DNA of 61,100 nt from Acidovorax sp. GW101-3H11 (lineage in GTDB: Bacteria; Pseudomonadota; Gammaproteobacteria; Burkholderiales; Burkholderiaceae_C): assembly GCF_001633105.1 (NCBI RefSeq), contig NZ_LUKZ01000011.1, forward strand, positions 3,777 through 64,876, in the 5' to 3' direction. Numbering within the stretch: the first letter of the stretch is position 1; each line of letters begins with the position of its first letter. Both the position numbers and the translations under genes were made by a program. Shown one piece after another: positions 24,542 to 32,946 of this stretch. Under the pieces are notes generated by a model. That model did no database searches and was not told the DNA's origin. It was given only the letters and a program-made list of their open reading frames with translations.

Positions 24542-26713
24542 TTAGAAGTCAAACGCGGCCGACAGGCGCACGGCACGCGGCGCGCCCACGTTCACCCGGC
24601 CTGCACCCCAGATGCTGTCGAAGTACGCGCGGTTGGCCAGGTTGGTGACCGTGGCGCGCAGCACCACGGGCTGTGCGCCAAAGCGCGTGGCGTAGCGTGC
24701 GCCCACGTCCAGCGTGGTCCAGGCGGGCAGCTTGACGCTGTTGTCGCCCGTGAGCCACTGGGCGCCCGTGTGGTTCACCCGGCCGTTGACCGACAGGCCC
24801 TGCACGCCGGGGATGGCCCAGTCGGCGCCCAGGTTGAGCGTGAGCTTGGGCACGCCGAACTGCGCACGGCCCTGGTTCACGCCCTTGGTGGTTTGGGTCT
24901 GCTCGGCCTCGGTGTAGGCCACGCCGCCCAGCAGGCTGAGCGCCGGGGTCAGCTGGCCGAACAGGTTCCATTCCACGCCCCGGTTGCGCTGCTCGCCATC
25001 GAGCACCTGGCGGTTGCCCGCCTCGATGAGCGCAGGCTTGCTGATCTGGAACAGGCTCACCGTTTGCGTAAGGCTGCCGCTCACCCACTTCACGCCCACC
25101 TCCATCTGCTTGCTTTTGTAGGGTTTGAAGGTTTCGCCCTCGTTGGCATAGGGTGCCTTCACGGTGGTGCCCGCGCTCAGGCCTTCCACGTAGTTGCCGT
25201 AGAGCGAGACGTTCTCGCCCCAGGGCTTGGCGACCACACCCACCAGCGGGGTCACGGCGCTTTCCTTGTACTTGTTGAGCTTCTGGTTCACCTGCTGCGC
25301 GCGCAAGCCCAGGGTGAGCTGCAGCTTGTCATCGGCAAACGCCAGGGTGTCCACCACGCTCAGCGCCGTCATCACGTCGTCGTTGAGCGTGTTGTAGGTG
25401 GATGCGGCACCACCGGCCGGCATGGTGATGGGCCGGGGGTGGTAGATGTTGCTGTTGATGGCGGCCGTGCCGTTGGCGCGGCTGCCGCCTTGGTAGTTCA
25501 ACACATTGGCGGCCAGGGTGAGCTTGTGGGCCACGGCGCCGGTGCTGAACTGGCCGCGCAGGCCCAGCTCGGCCGTGGTGGTGTCGTACTCGCCCCAGGA
25601 GTTGTAGGCCGTGCCCGTGGCATTGCCGGTGGCGGCATTGGCCGGGGTCCACACGGGCCGGGTGCCGAAGATAAAGCCGTCGTAGGCATGCTCGGCCTTG
25701 CCCGCCGATGCAAACGCCGTCCAGCCCGCGCTGATCCGGGCCTGGCCGCGCACGAGGAGGCCCTGCGTCTGCGTGTTGCTGTACACGCCTTCGCCATAGA
25801 AAAAGTTGGTGGAGCCGTCGGGCGCCTTGGGCACCGTGGTCCAGCCGGTGAGGATGGGCTGCATGGGCGAGCCCTTGCGCACCTTGTTTGTCAGCGAATA
25901 GGCATCGGCCTCGATGTTCCAGCCCTCGCCCTGGTAGTCGAACGCCAGGTGGCCAATCTCGCGCGCCTTGGTCTGGTGGTCCAGCCAGGTTTCGCCGCCC
26001 GACAGCACGCCGTTGACGCGCACGCCCAGGCGCTGGTCCGCGCCAAAGCGGCGCGACACGTCGGCATGCACGCCCACGTTGGATTGGGTCGAATAGGTGG
26101 TGGTGACGCGCGTCAGCGGCTCCTTGCCCGCGCGCTTGGGCACGAGGTTGATGGCGCCGCCCACATCACCTGCAGGTGGCAGCCCCATCATCATGGCGCC
26201 GGGGCCCTTGAGCACTTCCACGCGCTCGAAGATCTCGGTGGGTGTGTTCTGCTCCGGCGCCAAGCCGTATGCGCCGTTGATGGCCAGGGAACCTGCGCCC
26301 ACGCCAAAGCCCCGGATGATGAAGTTCTCGACGATATGGCCCTCGTTGGTGGTGGTGCGCACCGAGGGGTCGTTCTTGAGCACCGCGCCCACCGTCTGCG
26401 CCTGCTGGTCGGCAATGCCTTCGGCGGTGTAGCCCGTCATGTTGAAGGGCGTGTCCATCACGCCCACATTGCCCAGCACCCCCAGGCGCGTGCCCCGGGC
26501 CACCTTGCCGCCGGGCGCTGCGGCGGGCAGGCTCTCGGGCGCTTCGGCCGCCGCGTTCACGGTCACCTCCTTCAGCGCCACCGGGGCGGCCGGGCTTTGC
26601 GCCAGTGCCGCGCCTGCCCCGGCCAGCAAGGTCCACGCACAGGCCTGGGCGATCTGGCGCAGGGCAAAAGGATGGGCCGGGGAGGCACCCCGGGATGGGT
26701 GGCGAGTCTGCAT
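24542..26713 (-). CDS. TonB-dependent siderophore receptor
   Basis: A 723-residue outer-membrane receptor. Signal peptide to about residue 38 (GAGAALA-QS); a short linker containing LKEVTVNAAAE, which may act as the TonB box; a plug domain (about 70-200: DTPFNMTGYTAEGIADQQAQTVGAVLKNDPSVR, then ERVEVLKGPGAMMMGLPPAGDVGGAINLVPKR); and a 22-stranded barrel ending in VRLSAAFDF with the terminal Phe. The plug pattern and barrel are those of the FhuA/FoxA/ferri-siderophore class. It has no N-terminal signalling extension, so regulation is by the adjacent AraC-type gene and probably Fur, not by a sigma/anti-sigma pair. Confidence 0.93.
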   Translation of the reverse strand: MQTRHPSRGASPAHPFALRQIAQACAWTLLAGAGAALAQSPAAPVALKEVTVNAAAEAPESLPAAAPGGKVARGTRLGVLGNVGVMDTPFNMTGYTAEGIADQQAQTVGAVLKNDPSVRTTTNEGHIVENFIIRGFGVGAGSLAINGAYGLAPEQNTPTEIFERVEVLKGPGAMMMGLPPAGDVGGAINLVPKRAGKEPLTRVTTTYSTQSNVGVHADVSRRFGADQRLGVRVNGVLSGGETWLDHQTKAREIGHLAFDYQGEGWNIEADAYSLTNKVRKGSPMQPILTGWTTVPKAPDGSTNFFYGEGVYSNTQTQGLLVRGQARISAGWTAFASAGKAEHAYDGFIFGTRPVWTPANAATGNATGTAYNSWGEYDTTTAELGLRGQFSTGAVAHKLTLAANVLNYQGGSRANGTAAINSNIYHPRPITMPAGGAASTYNTLNDDVMTALSVVDTLAFADDKLQLTLGLRAQQVNQKLNKYKESAVTPLVGVVAKPWGENVSLYGNYVEGLSAGTTVKAPYANEGETFKPYKSKQMEVGVKWVSGSLTQTVSLFQISKPALIEAGNRQVLDGEQRNRGVEWNLFGQLTPALSLLGGVAYTEAEQTQTTKGVNQGRAQFGVPKLTLNLGADWAIPGVQGLSVNGRVNHTGAQWLTGDNSVKLPAWTTLDVGARYATRFGAQPVVLRATVTNLANRAYFDSIWGAGRVNVGAPRAVRLSAAFDF

Positions 26714-26774
26714 AGAGGAAGTCCTGAATCAAAAACGGGAGGAAAGAAAGGGAAGAGCCGCCCCGGCAACGGAT

Positions 26775-26794
26775 TGCAAACAAGAATGAGTGCG
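26775..26794 (-). promoter_or_regulatory. weak Fur-box candidate upstream of the receptor gene
   Basis: The minus-strand sequence CGCACTCATTCTTGTTTGCA resembles a degenerate Fur site (CATTCT followed by a TTTGCA half). It is about 60-80 bp before the receptor ATG. The match is partial. Confidence 0.3.
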
Positions 26795-27111
26795 ATTTCA
26801 TGCAGAGCGCAAACCAACTCCTTGACGGAGCTGCGCAAAAGCGGTGCCCAGAATGCGCTGCGAGGCGTGCCGACGCGTTGCATCCGGCATGCAGCGATGG
26901 TTCCACGCGGCCCCTGGGCCTGTGTTTGCACGGCCAACAAAGATGTTTGCAGCACCCGCGCCGCCCGCAAAGAGCAAACGGCCAAGCCACGTTGGAGGCG
27001 CCTTCCCTGGAGAAACGCGCTGCAAAGGAATCAGGAGCCTCCAACCTCCCCACGCGCTCGCAATGGGCACGCCCCCGCCAGTGCCACCGTGGAGCTGGCT
27101 TTGCCAGGCCA
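26795..27111. other. spacer between receptor and AraC-type regulator genes
   Basis: The 447-bp spacer from 26714 to 27160 holds the receptor leader, a possible Fur site and repeat copy C. The middle part has no credible gene: open frames here lack family resemblance and ribosome binding sites. Confidence 0.4.
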
Positions 27112-27160
27112 CGGGTGGCGTCCCCCTGGGGGGGAAGCCGCGAAGCGGCTCAGGGGGGCG
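27112..27160 (-). repeat. GC-rich post-stop dispersed repeat, copy C (short)
   Basis: It starts at the first base after the stop codon of the AraC-type gene: CGCCCCCCTGAGCCGCTTCGCGGCTTCCCCCCCAGGGGGACGCC on the minus strand, split here as CGCCCCCCTGAG, hairpin CCGCTTCGCGG, and CCCCC...GGGGG arms. It lacks the long right half of copies A and B. Confidence 0.65.
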
Positions 27161-28156
27161 TCAGATCCTCCCGCGGGCCAGCTTCGGCGGCATGCCGAAC
27201 CGCTTGCGGTACGCCGTCGCAAAGTTGGCGGCGCTGTTGTAGCCCGCCACCAGCGCCGCCTGCCCCACCGTCAGCCCGTCCTGCTCCAGCGCGTGGCGCG
27301 CACGCTGCAGGCGGTGCTCGCGCACAAAGTCGAACACCGTGGTGCCGTACACGGCGCGGAAGTGGCGCTGCAGCGTGTTGGCATTGGTGCCCGCCTGGCG
27401 CGCCAGGGCGTCCAGGGACATGTCCATGGCGCCATCGGTCTGCAAAAAGGCGTGCAGCGCGCGCATGCGCTGGTGTTCATGGGGCAGCAGGCGCAGCGCG
27501 GCGGCAGCGGGGGCCGGTGCCGGGGCGGGCGCCGGTGCAGGCCCGGGGGCGTGCTGCGACAGGCTGGCCAGCGCCTCGCCCACCAGCTCCAGCGCGCGGC
27601 TTTCCAGGTACAGGTGCAGCAGCAGCGGGCTCAGGTCGGGCGCGCGGGTGATCTGCTCGGCCACGGCCGCAATGCGGGCCGAGGGCTGCCAGTGGTGCAT
27701 GGCCAGGTGCTGGCGGCGAAAGGCTTCGATGGCATCTGACGCCGACGGGCCCGCCACCTGCTCCAGCCATTCGCCGCCCAGGCCCACGCTCACCCGGCGC
27801 GCATAGGCGCCCCGGCGGCCGCGCCGCTCAAACCGTTCGGGCTCGGCCACCGACACCAGCAGCGCACGCGGCAGGCCAGGCCCACGCGCAGGCTGGCTGG
27901 TGGCGCCGGACGACAAGGCCACGCGGCGCGGGCCATAGCTCACGTCCACCGAGCCCTCCAGCAGCAGCACGATGCGCAGGCCCGCCTCCATCTCGCCGCT
28001 GGCGGTGAAGTCCTGCACGTCGGCCGTGTCGTCGGCATGCAGGTGCAGCCCGGGACGCAGCACCCGCACGCGCTGCAAGTGGCGCTGCAGCGACGCCTGC
28101 ATGCCTTCCGACGGCGGCGCCGAGGGCTGGACATGCAAGGGGCTGACAACGGACAT
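27161..28156 (-). CDS. AraC-family regulator of siderophore uptake (PchR-like)
   Basis: A 331-residue transcription factor. The N-terminal part (about 1-200) looks like a cupin-type sensor (GLRIVLLLEGSVDVSYGPRRVALSSG), there is an Ala/Pro linker of AP dipeptides at about 218-232, and the C-terminal AraC HTH pair spans about 245-328 (LSLDALARQAGTNANTLQRHFRAVYGTTVFDFVREHRLQRA, then QAALVAGYNSAANFATAYRKRFGMPPKL). Such regulators bind the ferri-siderophore and switch on the receptor. It lies between the receptor gene (same strand) and the divergent transport operon. The start at 28156 is chosen for domain fit; further upstream frames are arginine-rich. Confidence 0.88.
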   Translation of the reverse strand: MSVVSPLHVQPSAPPSEGMQASLQRHLQRVRVLRPGLHLHADDTADVQDFTASGEMEAGLRIVLLLEGSVDVSYGPRRVALSSGATSQPARGPGLPRALLVSVAEPERFERRGRRGAYARRVSVGLGGEWLEQVAGPSASDAIEAFRRQHLAMHHWQPSARIAAVAEQITRAPDLSPLLLHLYLESRALELVGEALASLSQHAPGPAPAPAPAPAPAAAALRLLPHEHQRMRALHAFLQTDGAMDMSLDALARQAGTNANTLQRHFRAVYGTTVFDFVREHRLQRARHALEQDGLTVGQAALVAGYNSAANFATAYRKRFGMPPKLARGRI

Positions 28157-28328
28157 GGGCAGGCGGGCTTTCCGGCAGGTGAAGGGACGGGACGGTGTGG
28201 CTCCGATAGCGGCAGAAGATGGGGCACGGGAAGGCCCTGGTCGCATCGGGCGCTGGCGCAAAGGTTTTTCTCCACCCCGCAAACACGGCGGGCACCGGGC
28301 CATGGGATGCTAGCAACTTGCGATAATA

Positions 28329-28347
28329 AATGCAAATGATTCTCAAT
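28329..28347. promoter_or_regulatory. Fur box in the divergent iron-uptake promoter
   Basis: The 19-mer AATGCAAATGATTCTCAAT is close to the classical Fur palindrome; the complement reads ATTGAGAATCATTTGCATT. It sits between the AraC-type gene (start 28156) and the binding-protein gene (start 28401) in a locally AT-rich stretch, about 54 bp before the latter ATG, where iron-loaded Fur would block a promoter. Confidence 0.75.
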
Positions 28348-28400
28348 AGTGATTTTTATCCGGTCCACCATCGGGCTGGCCTGCAAGCACCCTGCCATCC

Positions 28401-29576
28401 ATGACCTTGACCCTTTCCCGCTGGCGGCCCGCCCAGGCGGCCCGCTACGTTTTGGCCACGTTCCTGTGCGCCCTGGCCGCTGCGGCCACCGCCCCCGCGC
28501 AAGCGCAAACCACCACCCACACCGTGACCGACCTGGCCGGTCGCAGCGTGACCCTGCCCGCCCAGGTGGACCGCATCCTGCTCGGCGAAGGCCGCCTGCT
28601 GCCCGCGCTGGGCGTGTTCGAGCGCCAGGATGTGGCCCGCCGCCTGGTGGGCATGATGGGCGACTACGAAACCCTGGACGCCGCTGGCTACGCCCAATGG
28701 CGCAACCGCTTCCCGCAGCTGGACAAGGTGCCGCGCGTGGGCCGCAACAACGCGGGCAGCTTCAGCGACGAGCAGGCGATTGCGCTGCGCCCGCAGCTGG
28801 CCATCCTGGGCCTGGCGGGCGGCCATGGCCCGAGCAAGAACGACCGCGAAACCCTGGCCCGCCTGGAAGCGGCCGGTGTGGCCGTGGTGTTTGTGGATTT
28901 CCGCCACGACCCGCTCAAGAACACCACCCGCAGCATGGAGCTGCTGGGCGCCGTGCTGGGCAAGCGCCAAGAGGCCCAGGCCTTCAACAGTTTTTGGCGC
29001 GCGCAGCTGGAGCGCGTCGAGTCGCGCCTGCGCAGCCTGCCTGCGGGCACCCGCCACCCGGCCGTGTTCCTGGAAAACCGCGTGGGCCTGGCCGACGAAT
29101 GCTGCGCCACCATGGTGGGCCTGGTGGGCGTGCTGCTGGATGCCGCAGGCGCCGACAATGTGGCGCGCGGCCGCATCCCGGGCGAACACGGCACGCTGAA
29201 CCCCGAGTTTCTGATTGCCACACAGCCCCGGCTGTACATCGGCACCGGCATCGGCAGCATGGCCACGGCCGAGAAGTCGCCGCTGCGCATCGTGCTGGGG
29301 GCCGACGCCACGCCCGAGGCGGCCCGCGCTTCGCTGCTGCGCGCCACGCAGCGCCGGGGCATCGCCCAGCTGCAGGCCGTGCAGCAGCCGGGCCGCGCGC
29401 ACGCCATCTGGCACCACTACTACAACTCGCCCTTCAACGTGGTGGCCGTGCAGGTGTTCGCCAAATGGCTGCACCCCGAGCTGTTTGCCGACCTGGACCC
29501 ACGCGCCACGCTGCAGACGATGTTCACCCAATTCCAGCCCATCCCGCTGACCGGCGTGTACTGGACCAGCCTCTGA
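28401..29576 (+). CDS. ferri-siderophore ABC transporter, periplasmic binding protein
   Basis: A 391-residue FecB/BtuF-type binding protein. Signal peptide about 1-36 (ending PAQAQ), then the cluster A-2 fold with VTDLAGRSVTLPAQVDRILLGEGRLLPALG at the start and a second lobe from about residue 200 (PAVFLENRVGLADECCATMVGLVGVLLDAAGADN, LNPEFLIATQPRLYIGTG). It is longer than the 300-340 residues common for this class. First gene of the transport operon, downstream of a Fur box; its stop overlaps the next start by one base (TGATG). No lipobox is seen. Confidence 0.88.
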   Translation: MTLTLSRWRPAQAARYVLATFLCALAAAATAPAQAQTTTHTVTDLAGRSVTLPAQVDRILLGEGRLLPALGVFERQDVARRLVGMMGDYETLDAAGYAQWRNRFPQLDKVPRVGRNNAGSFSDEQAIALRPQLAILGLAGGHGPSKNDRETLARLEAAGVAVVFVDFRHDPLKNTTRSMELLGAVLGKRQEAQAFNSFWRAQLERVESRLRSLPAGTRHPAVFLENRVGLADECCATMVGLVGVLLDAAGADNVARGRIPGEHGTLNPEFLIATQPRLYIGTGIGSMATAEKSPLRIVLGADATPEAARASLLRATQRRGIAQLQAVQQPGRAHAIWHHYYNSPFNVVAVQVFAKWLHPELFADLDPRATLQTMFTQFQPIPLTGVYWTSL

Positions 29577-30535
29577 TGCCCGTGCCCTACCCCGCGCCAG
29601 GCAACACGCGCCGCGCGCTGCTGGCCGCCGGTGCTGGCGCCAGCCTGGGCCTGCTGGGTGGCTGCGCCAGCGGTGGCCCGGCGGCGCCCGCACAGTTGCT
29701 GCAGGCCCCCGCCGCCACACTGCCAGGCACCCACCAGCAGGACCTGCGCGACCCGGCCAGCGGCCACACCTGGCGCATCTGGGTGCAGCGCCCCGCAGGC
29801 CCCGCGCCCGCCACGGGCCACCCGGTGCTGTATGTGCTGGACGGCAACGCCGCCTTTGCGCTGGCCGCGCAGCTGGCCCGCAACGACGCCGCGCGCCCGC
29901 CCGAGCTGCGGCCCGACGCGGCCATCGTGGTGGGCATTGGGCACCCCGGCGACGCGGTGATCCACCCCGCCGAGCGCCAGCGCGACTACACCCCACCGCC
30001 GCCGGGCGGCAGCGCCACACCCCAGGCGGGCGGCGCCGACCGGCTGCTCGGCTTCATCGCCCGCGAACTGCAGCCGCGCATCACGCAGGCCTTTGCCATC
30101 GATGCGCAGCGCCAGACGATCACCGGCCACTCCTTTGGCGGCCTGTTCGTGCTGCATGCGCTGTTCACGCGCCCGGCGCAGTTCACCCGCTACGCGGCCA
30201 CCAGCCCGTCGGTGTGGTGGAACCAGGGCCAGGTGCTGCAGACGGCAGCGCAGTTCATGCAGGCGCATGCCACAGCGCCCCGCGCCTTCAGCGCCCGGCT
30301 GCAGCTGCGCGTGGGCAGCCTGGAGCATGCGCAAGCGGCCGCCACGCCCGCGCGCGCCGCCGTGCAGGCCGAGCGCCGCCTGCTGGAGCGCACCGAGGCG
30401 CTGGCGCAGCAGCTCACGGCCCTGCAATGGCCCGCGCTGCATGTGCAGATGGCCGTGTTGCCCGGCCTGGACCATGGCAGCGTGATGCTGCCCGGCCTGG
30501 TCGATGCATTGGCGCTGGCGCAGCAGGCGCGCTGA
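29576..30535 (+). CDS. lipoprotein siderophore esterase (Fes/IroE/PfeE-like alpha/beta hydrolase)
   Basis: A 319-residue esterase. The N-terminus combines a twin-arginine-like start (NTRRALLAAGAG) with a lipobox LLGGC (Cys30), so it should be anchored in the periplasm. The body is the putative-esterase (PF00756) fold: YVLDGNAAFAL, nucleophile in GHSFGG (Ser about 186), and a late His in LPGLDHGSV. Related periplasmic enzymes (IroE, PfeE, Cee) cut tri-catecholate siderophores to free the iron. Its place between binding protein and permease supports that role. Substrate is inferred, not shown. Confidence 0.82.
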   Translation: MPVPYPAPGNTRRALLAAGAGASLGLLGGCASGGPAAPAQLLQAPAATLPGTHQQDLRDPASGHTWRIWVQRPAGPAPATGHPVLYVLDGNAAFALAAQLARNDAARPPELRPDAAIVVGIGHPGDAVIHPAERQRDYTPPPPGGSATPQAGGADRLLGFIARELQPRITQAFAIDAQRQTITGHSFGGLFVLHALFTRPAQFTRYAATSPSVWWNQGQVLQTAAQFMQAHATAPRAFSARLQLRVGSLEHAQAAATPARAAVQAERRLLERTEALAQQLTALQWPALHVQMAVLPGLDHGSVMLPGLVDALALAQQAR

Positions 30536-30556
30536 GCCTTTCACCCCCCTTTTGCA

Positions 30557-31660
30557 ATGTCTGCCGTGCCTGATTCCGCAACCGCCTTGGCCTCCGCTGC
30601 CACCTCCCCCACCCCACCGCCCGCTGGCGCGCTCGCGCAGCGCTACCGGCATTTCGTGCGCCGCCGCCTGCTGCTGCTGGCCGCACTGCTGGCCGTGCTG
30701 TGCGCCAGCGTGGTGGCCGACATTGCGCTGGGGCCCTCCACTTTCGCGTTTGCCGATGTGCTGCGCGGCCTGTTCACGCCCGGCGCGCTGCCCCAGGCGC
30801 AGCAGGTCATCCTGTGGGAGGTGCGCCTGCCTTATGCGGTGATGGCCGTGCTGGTGGGCGCCAGCCTGGGCCTGGCCGGGGCCGAGATGCAGACCGCGCT
30901 GAACAACCCGCTGGCCAGCCCGTTCACGCTGGGCGTGTCGGCCGCCGCCGCCGTGGGCGCCTCGGCCGCCGTGGTCAGCGGCTTCACGCTGCTGGCCTGG
31001 GGCGAGAACCTAGCCGTGCCGCTGTGCGCCTTTGTGGGCGCGGCCTGCGCCACGGCGCTGATCCAGCTGCTGGCCTGGCGCCAGGGCGCGACGGTGGACA
31101 CGGTGGTGCTGTTCGGCATTGCGCTGCTGCTCAGCTTCGAGGCGCTGCTGTGGTTGTTGCAGTTCATCGCCGACAGCAATGCGCTGCAGCAGATCGTGTT
31201 CTGGACCATGGGCAGCCTGAGCCGCGCCACCTGGACCAAGATCGGCATCGTGGGCACGGTGCTGTCGCTGTGCCTGCTGTGGTCGGCGCGCCAGGCCTGG
31301 GCGCTCACGGCGCTGCGCGCGGGCGAGGACCAGGCGCGCAGCTTTGGCATCGCGGTGGAGCGGCTGCGCCTGGTGACGCTGCTGCGCGTGAGCCTGCTGG
31401 CGGCCACGGCGCTGTCGTTCGTGGGCACGATCGGCTTTGTGGGCCTGGTGGGGCCGCACATCGCGCGCATGCTGCTGGGCGAAGACCACCGCTACTACCT
31501 GCCGGGCAGCGCGCTGGCCGGGGCGCTGATGCTGTCGCTCGCGTCCATCCTGAGCAAGGCGCTGGTGCCGGGCGTGGTGCTGCCGATTGGCATCATCACC
31601 GCGCTGGTGGGCGTGCCGCTGTTCATGACCCTGGTGCTGCGCCAACGGAGGGTGGCATGA
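30557..31660 (+). CDS. iron-siderophore ABC transporter permease (FecCD family)
   Basis: A 367-residue inner-membrane permease with about ten helices, of the BtuC/FhuB/FecCD type. Family stretches are LWEVRLPYAVMAVLVGASLGLAGAEMQTALNNPLASPFTLGVS and, near the C-terminus, GTIGFVGLVGPHIARMLLGEDHRYYLPGSALAGA. It starts 21 nt after the esterase gene and overlaps the ATPase gene by 4 nt. Only one permease is present, so a homodimer is expected. Confidence 0.93.
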   Translation: MSAVPDSATALASAATSPTPPPAGALAQRYRHFVRRRLLLLAALLAVLCASVVADIALGPSTFAFADVLRGLFTPGALPQAQQVILWEVRLPYAVMAVLVGASLGLAGAEMQTALNNPLASPFTLGVSAAAAVGASAAVVSGFTLLAWGENLAVPLCAFVGAACATALIQLLAWRQGATVDTVVLFGIALLLSFEALLWLLQFIADSNALQQIVFWTMGSLSRATWTKIGIVGTVLSLCLLWSARQAWALTALRAGEDQARSFGIAVERLRLVTLLRVSLLAATALSFVGTIGFVGLVGPHIARMLLGEDHRYYLPGSALAGALMLSLASILSKALVPGVVLPIGIITALVGVPLFMTLVLRQRRVA

Positions 31661-32439
31661 AGGACGGCCTGCAGATCGACCAGCTCACCGCCGGGTACCC
31701 CGGCCGCCCCGTGCTGCAGGGCGTGACACTGCCGGGCGTGCCCGCAGGCACGCTGGTGGCCGTGGTGGGCCCCAATGCCGTGGGCAAGTCCACGCTGCTC
31801 AAGGCCGTGGCCGGGTTGCGGCCTGCGCAGGGCCGCGTGTGGCTGGAGGGCACCGACCTGGCCACGCTGGCGCCGCGCGAGCGCCTGCGCCGCGTGGGCT
31901 ACCTGCCGCAGGCACTACCGCAGAGCACCTCGCTCGTGGCCTACGAAACCTGGCAGAGCGCGCTGCGCGCCAGCCGCAGCGAATGGAGCACCGCCCAGCG
32001 CGAGGCGGCCATCGAGTCGGTGGTGGCCACGCTGGGCCTGCAGGCGCTGGCGCTGCGGCGACTGGACGAACTCTCAGGCGGGCAGCGCCAGATGGTGGGC
32101 CTGGCCCAGGTCATCGTGCGTGCGCCGCGCCTCTTGCTGCTGGACGAGCCCACCAGCGCGCTCGACCTGCGCTGGCAATTGCAGGTGCTGCAGGCCGTGC
32201 GCGCCCTGGTGCTCCAGCAGGGTGCGATCGGCCTGGTGGCCGTGCACGACCTGAACCTGGCCCTGCGTTTTTGCCAGCATGTGCTGGTGCTGGGCGGCGG
32301 CAGCGTGCTGGCGGCGGGCGCCCCGGCCACCGTGCTCACCCCCGCGCTGCTGCAGCGCGCCTATGGCGTACTGGCCCGCGTGGAGCGCTGCTCCGAGGGC
32401 CACCTGCTGGTGCTGGCCGACGCGGCGCTGCCGCAATAG
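31657..32439 (+). CDS. iron-siderophore ABC transporter ATP-binding protein (FecE/FhuC type)
   Basis: A 260-residue ABC ATPase: Walker A GPNAVGKST (the usual glycine of GxGKST is replaced by V, seen in some members), Q-loop in YLPQALPQ, signature LSGGQRQMVGLAQVIVR, Walker [17 protein letters not shown] and switch His in VAVHDLNLALRF. The start overlaps the permease stop (ATGA). It completes the uptake system of receptor, binding protein, permease and ATPase. Confidence 0.93.
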   Translation: MKDGLQIDQLTAGYPGRPVLQGVTLPGVPAGTLVAVVGPNAVGKSTLLKAVAGLRPAQGRVWLEGTDLATLAPRERLRRVGYLPQALPQSTSLVAYETWQSALRASRSEWSTAQREAAIESVVATLGLQALALRRLDELSGGQRQMVGLAQVIVRAPRLLLLDEPTSALDLRWQLQVLQAVRALVLQQGAIGLVAVHDLNLALRFCQHVLVLGGGSVLAAGAPATVLTPALLQRAYGVLARVERCSEGHLLVLADAALPQ

Positions 32440-32474
32440 CCCCTTCACTTTCCGCACAACAACGACACCCACCC

Positions 32475-32768
32475 ATGATGCGACGCGAGGGCCATGTGCC
32501 CACCCCCGAGGCCAGCCGCTATCTGCAGCGCCTGTGCTACCACTTCACGCGCAAGATCCGCGTGGACTACGACGAGCACCGGGGCGAGGCCCACTTCCCC
32601 TGGGGCCTGTGTGTGCTGCGCGCCGACAGCGAAGCGCTGCACTTTGACTGCAGCGCCGAGGACGACGCCAGCCTGGCGCGGGTGCAGTTCGCCATCGACT
32701 CGCATGTGGAGCTGTTCTCGCGCAAGAGCCCCGTGGCCGTGAGCTGGCAGCCCGTCCAGACCGGGTAA
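32475..32768 (+). CDS. DUF2218 protein of the iron locus
   Basis: A 97-residue protein of the DUF2218 family, recognised from YLQRLCYHFTRKIRVDYDEHRGEAHFPWGLCVLRA and the C-terminal VELFSRKSPVAVSWQP. Proteins of this family are often found beside siderophore uptake or siderophore-interacting flavoprotein genes, and a role in iron release has been suggested; function is not established. It is the last gene of the operon, 35 nt after the ATPase gene. Two adjacent ATGs (32475, 32478) are equally possible starts. Confidence 0.85.
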   Translation: MMRREGHVPTPEASRYLQRLCYHFTRKIRVDYDEHRGEAHFPWGLCVLRADSEALHFDCSAEDDASLARVQFAIDSHVELFSRKSPVAVSWQPVQTG

Positions 32769-32946
32769 GCATGCGCCGGGCCTTCGGGTCCAAAGGGCGA
32801 CCTGCGGCGGCCTGGGGCGGCCCGATACCGCAAATGGCAGGCATTGACCTGCCAGATCGGAAGATGGCCCACCCGCCAGCTTTCTAGGATGTGACATTTT
32901 GTTAAGAACCCGCGTGCAGAAGGAGCGCACCGGGCCCCGTCACGCC

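Noticed and set aside
24770..27739. A 989-codon open frame on the plus strand
   Set aside because: It is antisense to the TonB-dependent receptor and AraC-type genes and has the His/Ala/Gly-rich makeup of a shadow frame.
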